Source: Pohlia nutans
Taxonomy: Eukaryota > Streptophyta > Bryopsida > Bryales > Mniaceae
Length of the DNA: 64,000 bases
Reading direction: 5' to 3'
NCBI GenBank assembly: GCA_022496805.1
Contig: CM040094.1
Span: 14,345,501 to 14,409,500, forward strand
In this document: positions 22,640-35,400 of the stretch, in pieces
How the letters are laid out: every line of letters starts with the position of its first letter
Numbering within the stretch: position 1 is the first letter of the stretch
Translations under genes and position numbers: made by a program
The notes under the pieces: model-generated
Databases searched by the model: none
What the model was told of the DNA's origin: nothing
Seen by the model: only the letters and a program-made list of their open reading frames with translations

Positions 22640-24296
22640 ATGGCGGCTAAGTTGTGGAGATCGGGGCGACTGCAATGGCTATTAGGGTTTCTTCTTCCTC
22701 GTCCTTTTGCTGAAATCTCAGCAGCAGCAGCTTCCTTTTTGCACCTCGCAGAGTGGCTTTCCTGTTTGTATGAACTTCAAGGCCAGTACATGAAACTCTC
22801 CTGATCTGTCTATGCCAATCATTTCACACCATCTTGTGAAACTGTAGGCATGGATTTCCATAGTGTAAATTGGAATGGAGAATAGTGTAGCACTTAGGTT
22901 TAGGATTTAGACTTAGGTGTTTTTTATTTTTCTCCCTTTAGGTCAAAATTGTGATGTATGGAAGATGAGTTTCGATATCTGTAGAAACCATGGAGTCCAT
23001 TGTAATTAATTGGCTTTGTGAAAATTTTGGCATGGATTTCCATAGTGTAGAATGTAATAATGGAGAATAGTCGGTTTGGGGATTAGTGGCGTAATTGGCA
23101 CATTCAGAAAAAGGGTTAACCAGAGCTGTTTTGATTCATTGTATGAAACTGGAGTGGTTTGAGATACTCATCAGATCTATGCCTATCCTAGAATGTAGAG
23201 CTCTAAGGTTTCAGTTTGGCAACTGAAAAACATTTAGCACTTCAACGTCGCAGTGGATTCGCCAAAATAACGAATGTGAGCTTTTAGACTACCATCAGGA
23301 ATCACATATGTACACAAGCAAATATATATTCTCTGCAGATACTGGAATGTGATATTGGAAAGTGTGATAACAGACTATGTTGTATTCTTCATGGCATAGT
23401 TAGAGGTGGTATATATATACCTTCATTTCCACGTTTCAATCGCATGATTAATTCCCTCTCAAATTGCAAGATCCCTCTAATTTTCTGGTTGCTAAAAGAA
23501 CGTAGTATGTGATGCATTTCTAGTACATGTAAAGTTGATTCCCTGTTAACATTGGATGATGTGATGCAGTGGAGGTCCAAAAGTCCCTTGTCCACCTAAG
23601 TTCAGGTATATTACTTCTCTTTCTCTTCACTTCTATTTCCAATTAGTAACACATTCTTAAACAGAATTTATTATCACACTCTCCAATATTACATTGTTGT
23701 TATGTAGAACTTAATTACCACGTACCGAATTCTGAACTCATGTACGTTACCCAAGGTGTGACACAAAAAAGTGCTGAGTGTAGCCTCTAAAAGTCCAAGG
23801 ATTCTGAATGGTTTTGAAATGACCAAGTCACTTGATCATATTGTGGACAATGGAGCGGAATATTGCATGTGCTGCACAAAAAATAAATAAAAAGTGAACG
23901 AAAGAAAGTCTTCATATGACTTCCTTGAAAAGTGCTAAAGTTTTCATGAAGTCCCCAGGGTTACTTGTTTCGGTTACTGAGCAGCTCCTATTTCTCATTT
24001 GTTCTCAAAATTTCCATTTCTCCAATTTCTTTTGTTCCTTTATGTAGTTTGGTATTTGGGTAAGGTGATTTGTATCAAGTGGTTTTCCTGACCTGTCATG
24101 GTATTTTAATTCCTTCTTCAGATTTTGACAGCTTTTTAATGTTTATTTCTCCCTAGTAGTTGCTCTCTTGGACAGCTTTTACAATTATGAGATACTGCAT
24201 TTTATTATTTTCTGATTTTGGATTCGTAATGCACAGATGAGTGGGTCTCGAATCAAGGCCGTTTTAAGCCATGTCTTCACATGGGCTGGTGTGTAT
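22640..24296 (+). CDS. unrecognised spliced-looking locus (5' part only)
   Basis: I do not recognise this gene. An ATG at 22640 opens a 54-codon frame (starts MAAKLWRSGRLQWLLGFLLP, rich in Ala/Leu, TGA at 22802-22804) in DNA that is GC-rich for this window. Further on, 23570-23605 is framed by an acceptor (GATGCAG) and donor (GTATAT). Then 24237-24296 is framed by an acceptor (GCACAG) and a strong donor (GTAAGT) and codes for a 20-residue start, MSGSRIKAVLSHVFTWAGVY. These look like three exons of one transcript in which the first is a leader with a small upstream frame. No continuing exon was found before the next element at 25822, so the gene may be truncated or non-coding. Confidence 0.3.
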
Positions 24297-25821
24297 GTAA
24301 GTTACTCCATATGTATATTTTTAGTACCACAACATAAATTCTTGGATCCTTTCACGTTGGTGACTCACCAATGGCAGAATGTTCCCCAAAATATTGTTCC
24401 ATACTGAAGTATGTTATCTTCTTGTAAGGTAATAATTGCTTAAATGGACAGCAGTGAAGAGTGCAAATCTGAAAAAAAAAGGATGCAAATGAGACATGCA
24501 CAACCCTCAATGTCGAAACTATGAATATGGAAACAAAACATAAACAAATGAATTGAAAAATCTCATTGGATCAAAACCTTTAATCACACTTCAATATGTG
24601 ATTTATTGACTAGAAGGTGGACACCAGCACTTTCTTTTCATTTTTCAGAGCGTGCTAAACCTGCAGCACAAAACAGTATGGTAGAAGTTCCACATATTTC
24701 TATATTCACCCACATTTTGGATAGAAATGACTTTGCATCCATCTTTTAATTTTATTTTCATCCAAATCTAGGGATTTCATCCAATATTTTATTAAAAAAA
24801 GAAAGATATTTTGGCAACCTTATATTTGGATTTTTGGATGTTTTATTGGTGCAATCTGGCACTAAAAGCTCCAAAAAAATGGGTTGGTAGATACTATGTT
24901 TAGCTATTATAGATGGTTTTGGATGTACAAAACGTCATTCTACTCATCCATTTGTGCCAACCTAGCACCTATAGTATTAAATTCCTTAACTTAATCTTCT
25001 ATGATCAAAAATCACAAACTTTCCACTAAAGTATTTTAGAAAAATTTCTTCGTACTTTTATTTTTATTATTCTTTTTTATAATGTTTCTTCTTACTTGAT
25101 CATTTTGTGATTCTATCCATTATACGTTTTGTTACCCTGACATTTGTAGCATCTAAGAAGAATTGGAGACTAAACCAGTGAGGTTTTTGTAATGTTGCCA
25201 ACCAAAAAATTCACATTACAACATTCACCACATATTTGTTCAATGTTTTTCTACTTCTAGTACCCTAGGTATTCGGTAACAAAAAATCTATAGGACGTAT
25301 GCAATTTTAATATTATTCTAGCTGTTTATAAAGAAGGAAATGGGATCTTTAACGATCACACTATTAATGTATGCCGACACATAAACAAGTATTGGGGAGA
25401 GTACTCTCATTCTCTCCTATTTTCAACTCTTCTATCAGGGGTGTCAAACCTCTTTACAAAATAATCCATTGTTTGGCGCTTAGATAATCTATTCACAAAA
25501 AGCAACCAATCAGAGTGGAGATTATCAAAATGAGGTTTGAGACCCCCCTACTTGTGAATCCTTGGATTACTATAAGTAGTGTCATTAACTCTAGTAAACT
25601 CCTCTAGTTCAATTGTCTCTTAAGCATTTCACACAAACTTCTTTTACAGCAAATGAGTTCGGCTTCACCATAGGAAAACCCTTGGTCAATCAAATATCTT
25701 GTGACCAAGCCCGATGGTAGGGTAGAACACATGATCGTGACCAACAATCGCAACGTTCCAATGGATAAGGGCGAGAAACCAAAATGAGATAATTGCTCAA
25801 GGATCATTGTGCATTTTAGAT
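24297..25821. other. intergenic, no gene seen
   Basis: AT-rich with no supported exon. The minus frame at 25604-25807 has no domain signature. Confidence 0.4.
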
Positions 25822-26389
25822 TTAACCCCTAAAGGACCGTAAGACCCCCACGCGGCTTTTGGAATTAGAAAGTGAGGAGATTCGGGTTCTTGGGCTCTAA
25901 ATTGTAGGACGAGCAACAAAGAGACCCTGGCTCTTTTTGAGAGCCAAATCTGTATGTACTTCTTGATCGGAAATTCATCAAGTGAGTGATTTTGGTGATT
26001 TTTTTGAGTTGCACGGTGGGTATCTAGGCGTCACTTCAGATCCTCATATCTTCCTCCTCACATCTCCAAATTACTTGAAATTTTTGCACATGTTTAAAAT
26101 GATGATTTCTACTCACAAAAAAAAAATTAGAATTTTTTGGAGCACGTTTGAACGATCTGATTTCAGCATGTGTACAAAATACTCCAAACTAGTTCCATTG
26201 TGACATTTTCTCAAAAATTGTGCGATTTTGATGATCTTTTTTTCATAAAAAAACTACGTAAGTTTTCTTTAGTTTCAGGGGTGTTGATTGTCAAATCACC
26301 CCACACCAATGAGGAATTGAGCTTACTACAAGAGCTAGTCAAGAAAATAAGAGCTAAGTTCAACACCCCCTCGGTCCTTTAGGGGATAA
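25822..26389. mobile_element. TTAA-class element, 568 bp
   Basis: The ends are TTAACCCCTAAAGGACCG and CGGTCCTTTAGGGGATAAC. The right flank has mutated from TTAA to ATAA. The right half is colinear with 43380-43762. It ends 27 bp from the stop codon of the receptor kinase gene. Confidence 0.75.
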
Positions 26390-26416
26390 CACCCTCTATT
26401 GATCCACACCTTGAGT

Positions 26417-29400
26417 TTATCTTACACCATGTCGGGAATTGCTCAGGTCTGTAGAGTTTGAGTAATTATTGATCTGGTTTGAGCCAGAAGTCAACCAACT
26501 TTGGGAACCGGAAAGTCTTTCATCATTACTACCAAACCCCAAATTATTGTCGAAGTAATCCGGGCGCGGTACCGGGAGTTTGATGGGCACATGGCCTTGC
26601 AGCATCTGCACCACCTCGCTCATCGATGGACGCATATGAGGTTTCCCATTGATGCACCAAAAGGCCACTTGCAACACCCTCCTCACCTGAACAGTACCAT
26701 AGGCGTTTTTTAGATTTATAATAAAGCTATTCAAATTTTACATTTCAAAAGCTCAAAATTAAAAAAACCACAATCAAATGTGTTGTTTGGGACTCTGCTG
26801 AAGTATTAGAAATAGTGTGGATTAAAACTTAGAGTCCCAAAAAATCCTTTCACCTAAAACTCCTAAATACATTTTAACTATTTTAACAATAATTTAGGTA
26901 TCAAAGAAATAAACTTATAGAATATTTCAAGAATATTCTTCAAAATAATGAAATATTCATAAAACTTAACCCTTTAACGTCCCGATTCAACACTGTTTTC
27001 AAAGATTTGTTATAAAATGGTCGATGAAAAACAAAAATGGAGTTGATGTACAAAACAAAGTTGTAAATGTCAATGTGTAGATAACATCCGTACGGTTGGA
27101 TTCATCATATTTATTATTAATATTTTTAAAGTAATTTTGCAAGGTTTTCTTTTGAAATTCAATTAAAAATCCAAAATTAACACAAAAAAATTTAAAGATA
27201 TTGTAATGAAATTAGAATGACATGCACTACGAGATGGTATGGTTTCCATTATTTGATTCTACTTACTATGGAAAATCATATTTAAGGTCTTTCTTTTTGA
27301 ACTAAGATTGAAACTTGACATTAATCACTTTTGTAAATATTCAAAAATTCACATTATCTTATTTGGAAGATCCATACCGTACAAATGGTATTCAACTAGT
27401 ACAAGAATGAAAAAAAAAAAAAAATGGATGAAAAAATCTGGTACCTACAGAAATCGAGCTCCTGAAATTCATCCGGCGTCCAGAATCTGGACGCCGGCGC
27501 GCTAAAGGGTTAATCACTACATTAGTATTGTGATTTGGGAGCCAACAAGAGTTGATGTCTTTTACCACAAATTGTTTAAAGGTGAGGAGAAATAGTGTTC
27601 CTAAAGTACATAGGAGTTTACTACTTGTCATTCTCACTTTCACTGAGAGTGACATGTTCCTTTCAAGTGATGAGAATGCCATGTTTATTATAAAGTTGTC
27701 ATTTTTCATTGGAACACTACATTCAAAAAAGTTTTTATCATTTTGAATTTTACAATGAAAAGTTTTGTTACATAGATACTATATCTCCAAAAAGCCAAAC
27801 AGTAATATCCGTGTTGAAAAATAGTATCCAAATTACTAAATTACAATTTGTGTAGTAGAAAAGGTGATCTTTGGGCACCTATGTATAGTGCTAGAGCATG
27901 GTGCCCAAGGCTCATATTGGCACTATTTTGGTGCCAATATGAGCTTCAGTTGGGCACCACACTGTAGCACTATTCACTGGTGCCCAAATACCTCATCTCT
28001 ACGGGTGAATGAACATGTGATGAATATGTGTATTATATGATACTTCAAAAAAATACCTAGTTAAAGTCAAGGTTGTTTTCTTCGACACATCTTTGGCAAT
28101 GTCTCCCTAGTTGTCTTATTCGACGTTGTCGAGTTGTTCAACGAGTGTTTAGTACATTGAACAACTTGAAGAAATATGCTTGAATATTCATGAATATTTT
28201 AGAATATTGTAAGTATATTCTAAAAATATAATATATTTCCAAACGAGGAGGTGTGTTGTTTGTCTTCGACGTCGTGTCGAGCTTGTTGCACAAAACAACC
28301 CTAGTTAACGCATGAGTGCTCACCTCCTCCGGATTGACGATGCCGGCGAGTGCGGGATCCACAACCTCCATGAATGCCTCGGTTTCTATCTTGGGGAAAG
28401 CCCATGTGGGGAAGAACAACAAGTCCGCCACGGCACTTGCATCACCATTGCTACTGTCAAAGCTCATCAGGTTGCGCCGCCCGCTGACAATCTCCAGCAA
28501 CACCATGCCATAGCTGAAGACATCTACCTTGTTGGTGATGCTCACGCAGTCGGACGCCCAGTACTCCGGGGCCAGGTAGCCCCGCGTGCCGCGTACGTGC
28601 ATGGTGACCGTGCGTGTTTGATCCCGCTGCATGATCCGGGAGATTCCAAAATCCGCCACTTTGGCCGCGAGCATGGCATCCAACAGAATGTTCTCGGGCT
28701 TGATGTCGCAGTGGATGATCTGCTGGTCGCAATCCTCGTGAAGGTACGCCAAGCCTCGCGCGGTGTGGATGGCTATCGCCAGCCGGGGCCTCCATTCCAA
28801 CACCGGACTTGTTGAACCGGCTCCTTTCTCACCTCCTAAAAGCCACCAAAGATTTGTGGTTTTAAAACAACAACAACCTCCATTTGATCATATTGTCAAA
28901 CTTATTGGGGGTCAATTTCTGAATAACTAGAACGTCAAAAAGTAAATAAACATGTGGTTGATGGCATAATATGGGTACCCCTTCCAAAAATAGTGTGATT
29001 TTTGAGAAACATCTTTTTGGTAAGAAAAAATCATTGAAAAATTACAAAAATTAGAGGGTGTTATAGACACCATGGTTGAAACTATATACATGGTGTTAAA
29101 GATGGAATTTCTAGCACACATAAATGAGTTATACATAAGTCACACTATGTGAGACGTGTAAAAGTGAGGCCATTCCCCTTGTAAAAAAACAAAAGTGAAC
29201 ACAGTGCAAGTGTCATGTTGTGGTTAATGTTATGTGTACTTGCCAAGTTAATACCTGAAACATTAACTATAAGAGGACATTTAATTTGCACCGTGTTCCA
29301 TGGTGGGACATGTAGATTGCACCAAGATCTCATAGCAGGTTATTTTTTAATAAGGTATCTTCATGCATTTCCCTTCTGGTCTCACTTTTCCCTCCAAACC

Positions 29401-32400
29401 TCAACATTTATCGTCTGTTGAACTTCCCCTTTAAACATGTCTAAATGTAATGATAAATGTCTTGTTTCAGATACCAACATTTGGGAAAAGCGAAAAGTGA
29501 GAAGTCCTAAAAGGGAAAAAGACTAGTAGACCATAGTTCTCATATTGAAAGACTAGCACACCATAGTTTTCATACAACAGATCATAAGTGATAGGAAGAT
29601 CACACACTCATCAATGAAGCAAATGTGAAGTCCTAGAACTATTATATAGAATGTTACAAAATTGTGGTCTCACAATGGATTTCTTATGCATCTTCCCTTC
29701 TAGTCTCACATTTCCGTACAAACTTTAACCCCTTAAGGACCAAGAAACCCAAGTTGGGCCTCCTGTTTGTTTTAGCAATTTTGAGTAGGTCCTAAGTGGA
29801 CTTCTTTTTGTTCAAATTAGTTTATTTTTTGACCAACTGTATGTGCAATGTTCTTCATTGATTTTAGTGGTATAAAATTTGGTCTCATCTAAATTATATG
29901 TTTCATAATATGATCAATTGAATTTGACATTTTAAAACCATGAATCATTGGTCTTTTAGGGTTAACATGTGCCATCAGAATTCACCATCATTCTTGTATC
30001 CTTTAGTGCTTAATAATATCGTCAGGGTTCCTTGTCCTACTTATTAACCCTTGAACGCCTTTGCGACCGTATAATATATTTTGTATTTGGTGGTATTTCA
30101 TCAAATTAACAATAGAGTTAACCGAAAAGTCAGCTCAAAGAGGAAAGTTTTAGCAAATTCCTCTTGAACTCCTCTTGAACTCATATTGAAATATAAATAA
30201 ACCGAAAACTAGTTCAAGGTGAGTTGGGAGACAATCTAAAGCAAGCCACTGTCATTATTCTCCACACCTCGCAATGACTTCCACACCTCCTACCAAAGCT
30301 CCAAGCCCATGGCCCACAAGGGGACAAGTTATGACACGACACTATTCAACCCAAACATAGCTCAAGGGAGCTCAAAAGAGCGCTTGAAAGAAGGTTGAAA
30401 AGGCATGTTCCAAGGCCTTCTTTTCGGTTAACTCTAATGACCAAATGCTTTCAGTACAAAGTAAAATCAATAATCATGATAACATGTATATAACAATATA
30501 CCACAATTGAACAATCCTAAGGCTAAATACGGGCTGTAAAGAGGTATCCCAAGGGTTAAAAATGCAGGATGGCAGCCAGCTAGGGGTTCTCACCTCGGTT
30601 GAAGAGGAGTGCGTCGAGGGAGCCCTTTTCCACATACTCATAGACGAGCAAGCGGTGATCCGCTTCGGAGCAGTACCCGAGGAGCGACACCAGGTTCACG
30701 TGATGAATCAGTCCGATCGTGTTCACCTCGTTCAGAAACTCTTTCTCCACCTGGTGGGACAGCTCTTTGTTCAGACGTTTCACCGCCACCGCGGTGACGC
30801 CACCGCGGGCAGACGACGGCGACTGATCGTGTCGACCCACGATCTGCCCTTTGAAAACGGATCCAAACCCGCCTTTCCCGATCTCCACGTCGAAGTTGTT
30901 CGTCGTGAGCTTGATCTTGCGGTACGTGAATCTCAGCATGGCGCCTTTCGCACCCACCCACTTGTCGTGCAACCTCCTCTGCCGATGCTCCTGCATCTTC
31001 CGCACGAAATACACGCTCCCGAAGAAGCAGGATAGCAACGCTAGAACTGCAGCACCTGCAGCTCACCGGTGTATTTTTTTTAATTTTTTTTTTGTTGCTC
31101 ATATTAGTCAAATTGCTACATATCAACAATTTTAATTTGGGCTGGCTAATTGATTGGATTGGCTCTGATCATAGGGTAAAGGCATTGTAGGGACTCTCAT
31201 TTTTTTTTGGCTAAAAACAATTGTAGCAAATATATTCCGTTCATGATTCCACTGAAATGCATTCTCGTTCTTCATTCATGCTATTTCGGTCGGTCAGAGC
31301 TCCTCGTAGCATAGCTGCTTGTTTTATTGGCTTTGACTGTAGGGAAGAGGAATTGTAGGGACATGTGTATACTTGGATATTAACTATATACCATAATTTA
31401 TCCCATGTTAGGCAAAAAGTAATTATTTTACCCCATATTTTAAGAAGATGAGAAATTATCGGAGGTTTATGCCTAAAATCTCATAATTTCAGAAACTACA
31501 GTGCCTTGAATCTCATAAATTACATCATGAATGTGACAAAGTAAGGACAATTAGGGTGTTAAATGAGATTCAAGATTTACCCTGAATCGTTGTGAGTTGC
31601 TACGAATTGATGATTTGCAACGACGCCTAAAACTTTCAAAATTACTAATAAAAAATGTCGATGAATTTCAAAAAATTCCTACTAGATCTGCCTAGAATCC
31701 CAGACACGTTAAAATGATTATTAGGCACAAACTTTTCTCTTCAAGCCATGGAAAAGCAGCAAAAACGTCAAACTAGGGGGTTGTCACACATCCTTCACTC
31801 CATTCTCAATCTTTGGAGAATGAGGATGTGGCACGCTCTTCTTAATTGAATGGTGGAGGTCCCATTCTCTAAAGATTGAGAAATTTCATTCTTCTCCTCC
31901 AAGGGTGAAGAATGGGCGTGAAGAATGGAGAATGGCCCATGCTCGAAGAATGAGTGACCAACTAACCTGAACTTCTATTCTCCATTTTCAATCTCCTCAA
32001 ACCACAAAAGGATTGTCACACTTTCTTCATGGAGAAGGTGTCCTACTAGTTCCTCTTTTCTCTCATTCTTCAGAGAAGTTCCATTCTCATAACCGGTTGT
32101 TGACTTTTCAACGCCAATGTGGCTCCATCCCATTGGCAACCCGTCACCATCGCCATCACAAGTTGCAACTCATAACCTTCTCTCCTTTCAACTTGCATCC
32201 TATGCCCTTGGATCATGAAGATCAAGGGTTGTGATTGAAAAATGAACAACCGGTTATGTACGATAACCTACTCGCCGCTACCGCGACTCATCGGTTATCT
32301 AATACGTAGGATGTGACAAGACCTACTGTCTCGTGGCCAAAGAAAAAAAGCACTAATTACCTGCACCGACAGCGGACGCCGCAATGGCGAAGGTGCGCCG

Positions 32401-35400
32401 TGAGACCGAGAGCTGTGGGGATCCAGAACCCGGTGATGGAGCCACGATGGAGCCGGCGATGCGGAAGAAGCACTGGCGGTTCGCGTCGACGGTGCCATTG
32501 AGCATGGGTGCTTGCTTGAGCCAGCAGGTCACGGCGGAATTGTTTCCGTCGCCGGGGAGTGTCGTTACCACAGCTTGACAATCGCAAAGCCCCAGACAGC
32601 GCTCCATGCACGTGGGCACATCCACGTTTATAATGTAACTCAAGTCTGGATTGTCGCCCCAGTCCGACACGAACCCCCAGTCCGCCACGAACCCCCAGTC
32701 CACATAATCCGCTGGCCCGAATGTGTCGGTACCAGTCTCCGCCGACGCGTTGCCGCAGCTGGCTACCGGCTTCGTCCTAGTGCACCCTTGCCTTGCGTCC
32801 GTTGCGTCGAGGACCTGAAATCCTCGAGGACACCTGCAACCCGGAATTATTTCAACGCAACGAAAGTTTTCAATCTTTGTAACTATACATGTATACTAAC
32901 TTAAGTACAGCTTCAAAACATACTGAGTCACTAGAATAGAAACGCGGTCAGAAAGGCATGAAATTAAACAAAATGGTATGGAATTTTTTTTGATGCAACA
33001 TCTATCGACCATAGTTACGTAAAGTTGTGAGCTCTTGTTAGTGGATCACAATAGGGTTTTCATAACTTCTTGTTGAATCATGGGAGCTTTAGATCAACAT
33101 CAAGTGGACATTTCCAACTCAATAGAAGAATAAGGCATTATATCTGATATCCTTTCATACATCCTAAAAGTCCATAATGTCAAATATTTAGAGTTAACCG
33201 AAAAGTCAGTTCAAAGAGGAAAGTTTTAGCAAACTTGTGTTAAATTCCTCTTGAACTCACATTGGAATATTAATAGACCAAAAACTAGTTCATGATGAGT
33301 TGGGAGACAATCTAAAACAAGTCACTGTCATTATTTTCCACAGCTTTCAATGACTCCCACACCTACTACCAAAGCTCCAACCCCATTGTCCACAAGGGGA
33401 CAATTTATGACATGCCACTATTCAACCCAAGTATAGCTCAAGAAAGAGGTTAGAAGTGAAGCAAAAAGGAAGGTTAGATAGGCTTCTTTTCGGTTATCTC
33501 AATTACTAGTGTTGAACTTGAACGACATCTTTCTACAGTAAAACTTTGGACAGTGATTCATTCTAGATACCAGTTTCAGTTCCACTATTTCTCAAAATGG
33601 CCATAATTCAATCATTTCACTCATACCAGTATAACAATGGTTGTTACCAAAGACCAAGTGGCCATGGACAAGGTAAAACCAGGGATTCTCTTCTGTTAAC
33701 CCCTAACTGCCCAACCATGCATATTTTGCATGATGTACAGATTTCATCCGTAGTTTCTCATCCGTCACGCACTTTTTGTGGTGTGATTTTTTTACTAATT
33801 TTTTTATGGGAAGTTAGCTTCATGTATGTGTGATCCGATCGAAAAGGAAACAATTCCCGAAAAAATTATGCCTCATTTTGTGTTGCAGTGTTTCACCCAA
33901 AATCTTGAAGATTTTGGTCTAAAAGTGTTCTAGAAAAAATAAACTCATAAAATCAAGCATCCAAAAAATCTCCAAAAATCACTACACCTAGAGTACTACA
34001 TTATAACCCATCACAACAAATTTCATCCACATATTGTCAATATCTTATTTGTAATTGAATTACAAAATAATTTTTTATTTTATGTTTCAAAATTTATAGA
34101 AAAAGATCATTGATAGCAATCATAGATCTAACCGTATAGATAGAATCTAAAATTCTAAATGTATAACTTTTATTCATACATCAAGTTCTAAATATTCATA
34201 TTAAATGCATTTTATAATGCATCTTTGCAAAACTGCCTAAACTGGACATGGGTGAGGACGTTTAGGGGTTAAATGATTTTTTTCTTTCACAAATGAAGGA
34301 AAAGAATAGAACAAGGTTAGACTAAGGTAGGGGTACCAATTTCCGTCAGGCACCAAAAACCGTGCAGTAGCTTGATTTCAGCAGGAGGTACATTATAGCC
34401 CCCACCTCCAATTTTGAATGTACTCAACGTGCTCATTTTAGACTGAACGGTTTTTGGTACCCCAACGGCTTCTACTTCCAAAATTCATAACTGATTCAAG
34501 ATGTATCTAAAATTAATGATTCCAATTGCTTTAAATTCCAGCATACTTTGCACATGTACCAAAATTGATTCCCTGAGCCGCCCTCCAATAAGCTAGCCAA
34601 ATCTGAAATTTGAACGGTTATTGGTACCCCTACCTTAGTATTGGGAACATTCACTAACCTGCACTGCCCGTCTTGGCAAATTCCATAAGGACCACAATGG
34701 CCAGAGACAGAGCACACGTCCACGGCGGTCCACTCGGCGGTCCAATTGGCGCTTCCAGCGGACCAACTGTAGATGCGGATGTTGCCGTCGGGGTCCAGGG
34801 TGAGCCGAAGGAGGCGACCGGAACCGGCAACAGCCGGGGCTATTATGGATGTGGAATTGGAGCCCTGGTTGGCAACGGCGCGAAACGCGCCGTCGGATGT
34901 GAGGACGGCGTAGGCGAAGCTGCTTCCGCTCGGCACCGGCGGGCTCCAGTACGTGCTGTTGGGACTGGAGTACCACTTGTACGGGTTCTGCCAGAAGGCC
35001 ATGAGGTTGGAGGAATTCGTGTTCCATTGCAGGGCGTACCTGCCCTCGCTCCAGTCCCCCTCGCTTTGCCATGCTGTCAACGTCGCCTTGTTGCTGAATG
35101 TCTGGTTCGGCAACAGCGTGTCCGTGGGGCTGTCGAAGCTCTGCCACACCACCTGGTTGCCTTTGTTGAGCAGCACCAGGTTCCCCGTGTCTTCAATGGC
35201 GGCACTCGTCACATTCAACTGCACAACATAAACAGTACATACAGTATGATCACCCCCCACCTTAATAGAGTTAACCAAAAAGACAGCTTAAAGAGGAAAG
35301 TTTTAGTAAACTCCTCTTGAGCTCATAATTATTGAAATATAAATAGATCAAAAACTAGTTCATGATGAGTTGGGAGACAATCTAAAGCAAGTCACTGTCA

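Noticed and set aside
28312..28815. 167-aa plus-strand frame opposite kinase exon 5
   Set aside because: Antisense shadow of a GC-rich kinase exon; the minus strand has the conserved kinase motifs.
30562..31035. 157-aa plus-strand frame opposite kinase exon 4
   Set aside because: Antisense shadow of the kinase N-lobe exon.
34673..35320. 215-aa plus-strand frame opposite kinase exon 2
   Set aside because: Antisense shadow of the lectin/EGF exon, with no domain of its own.
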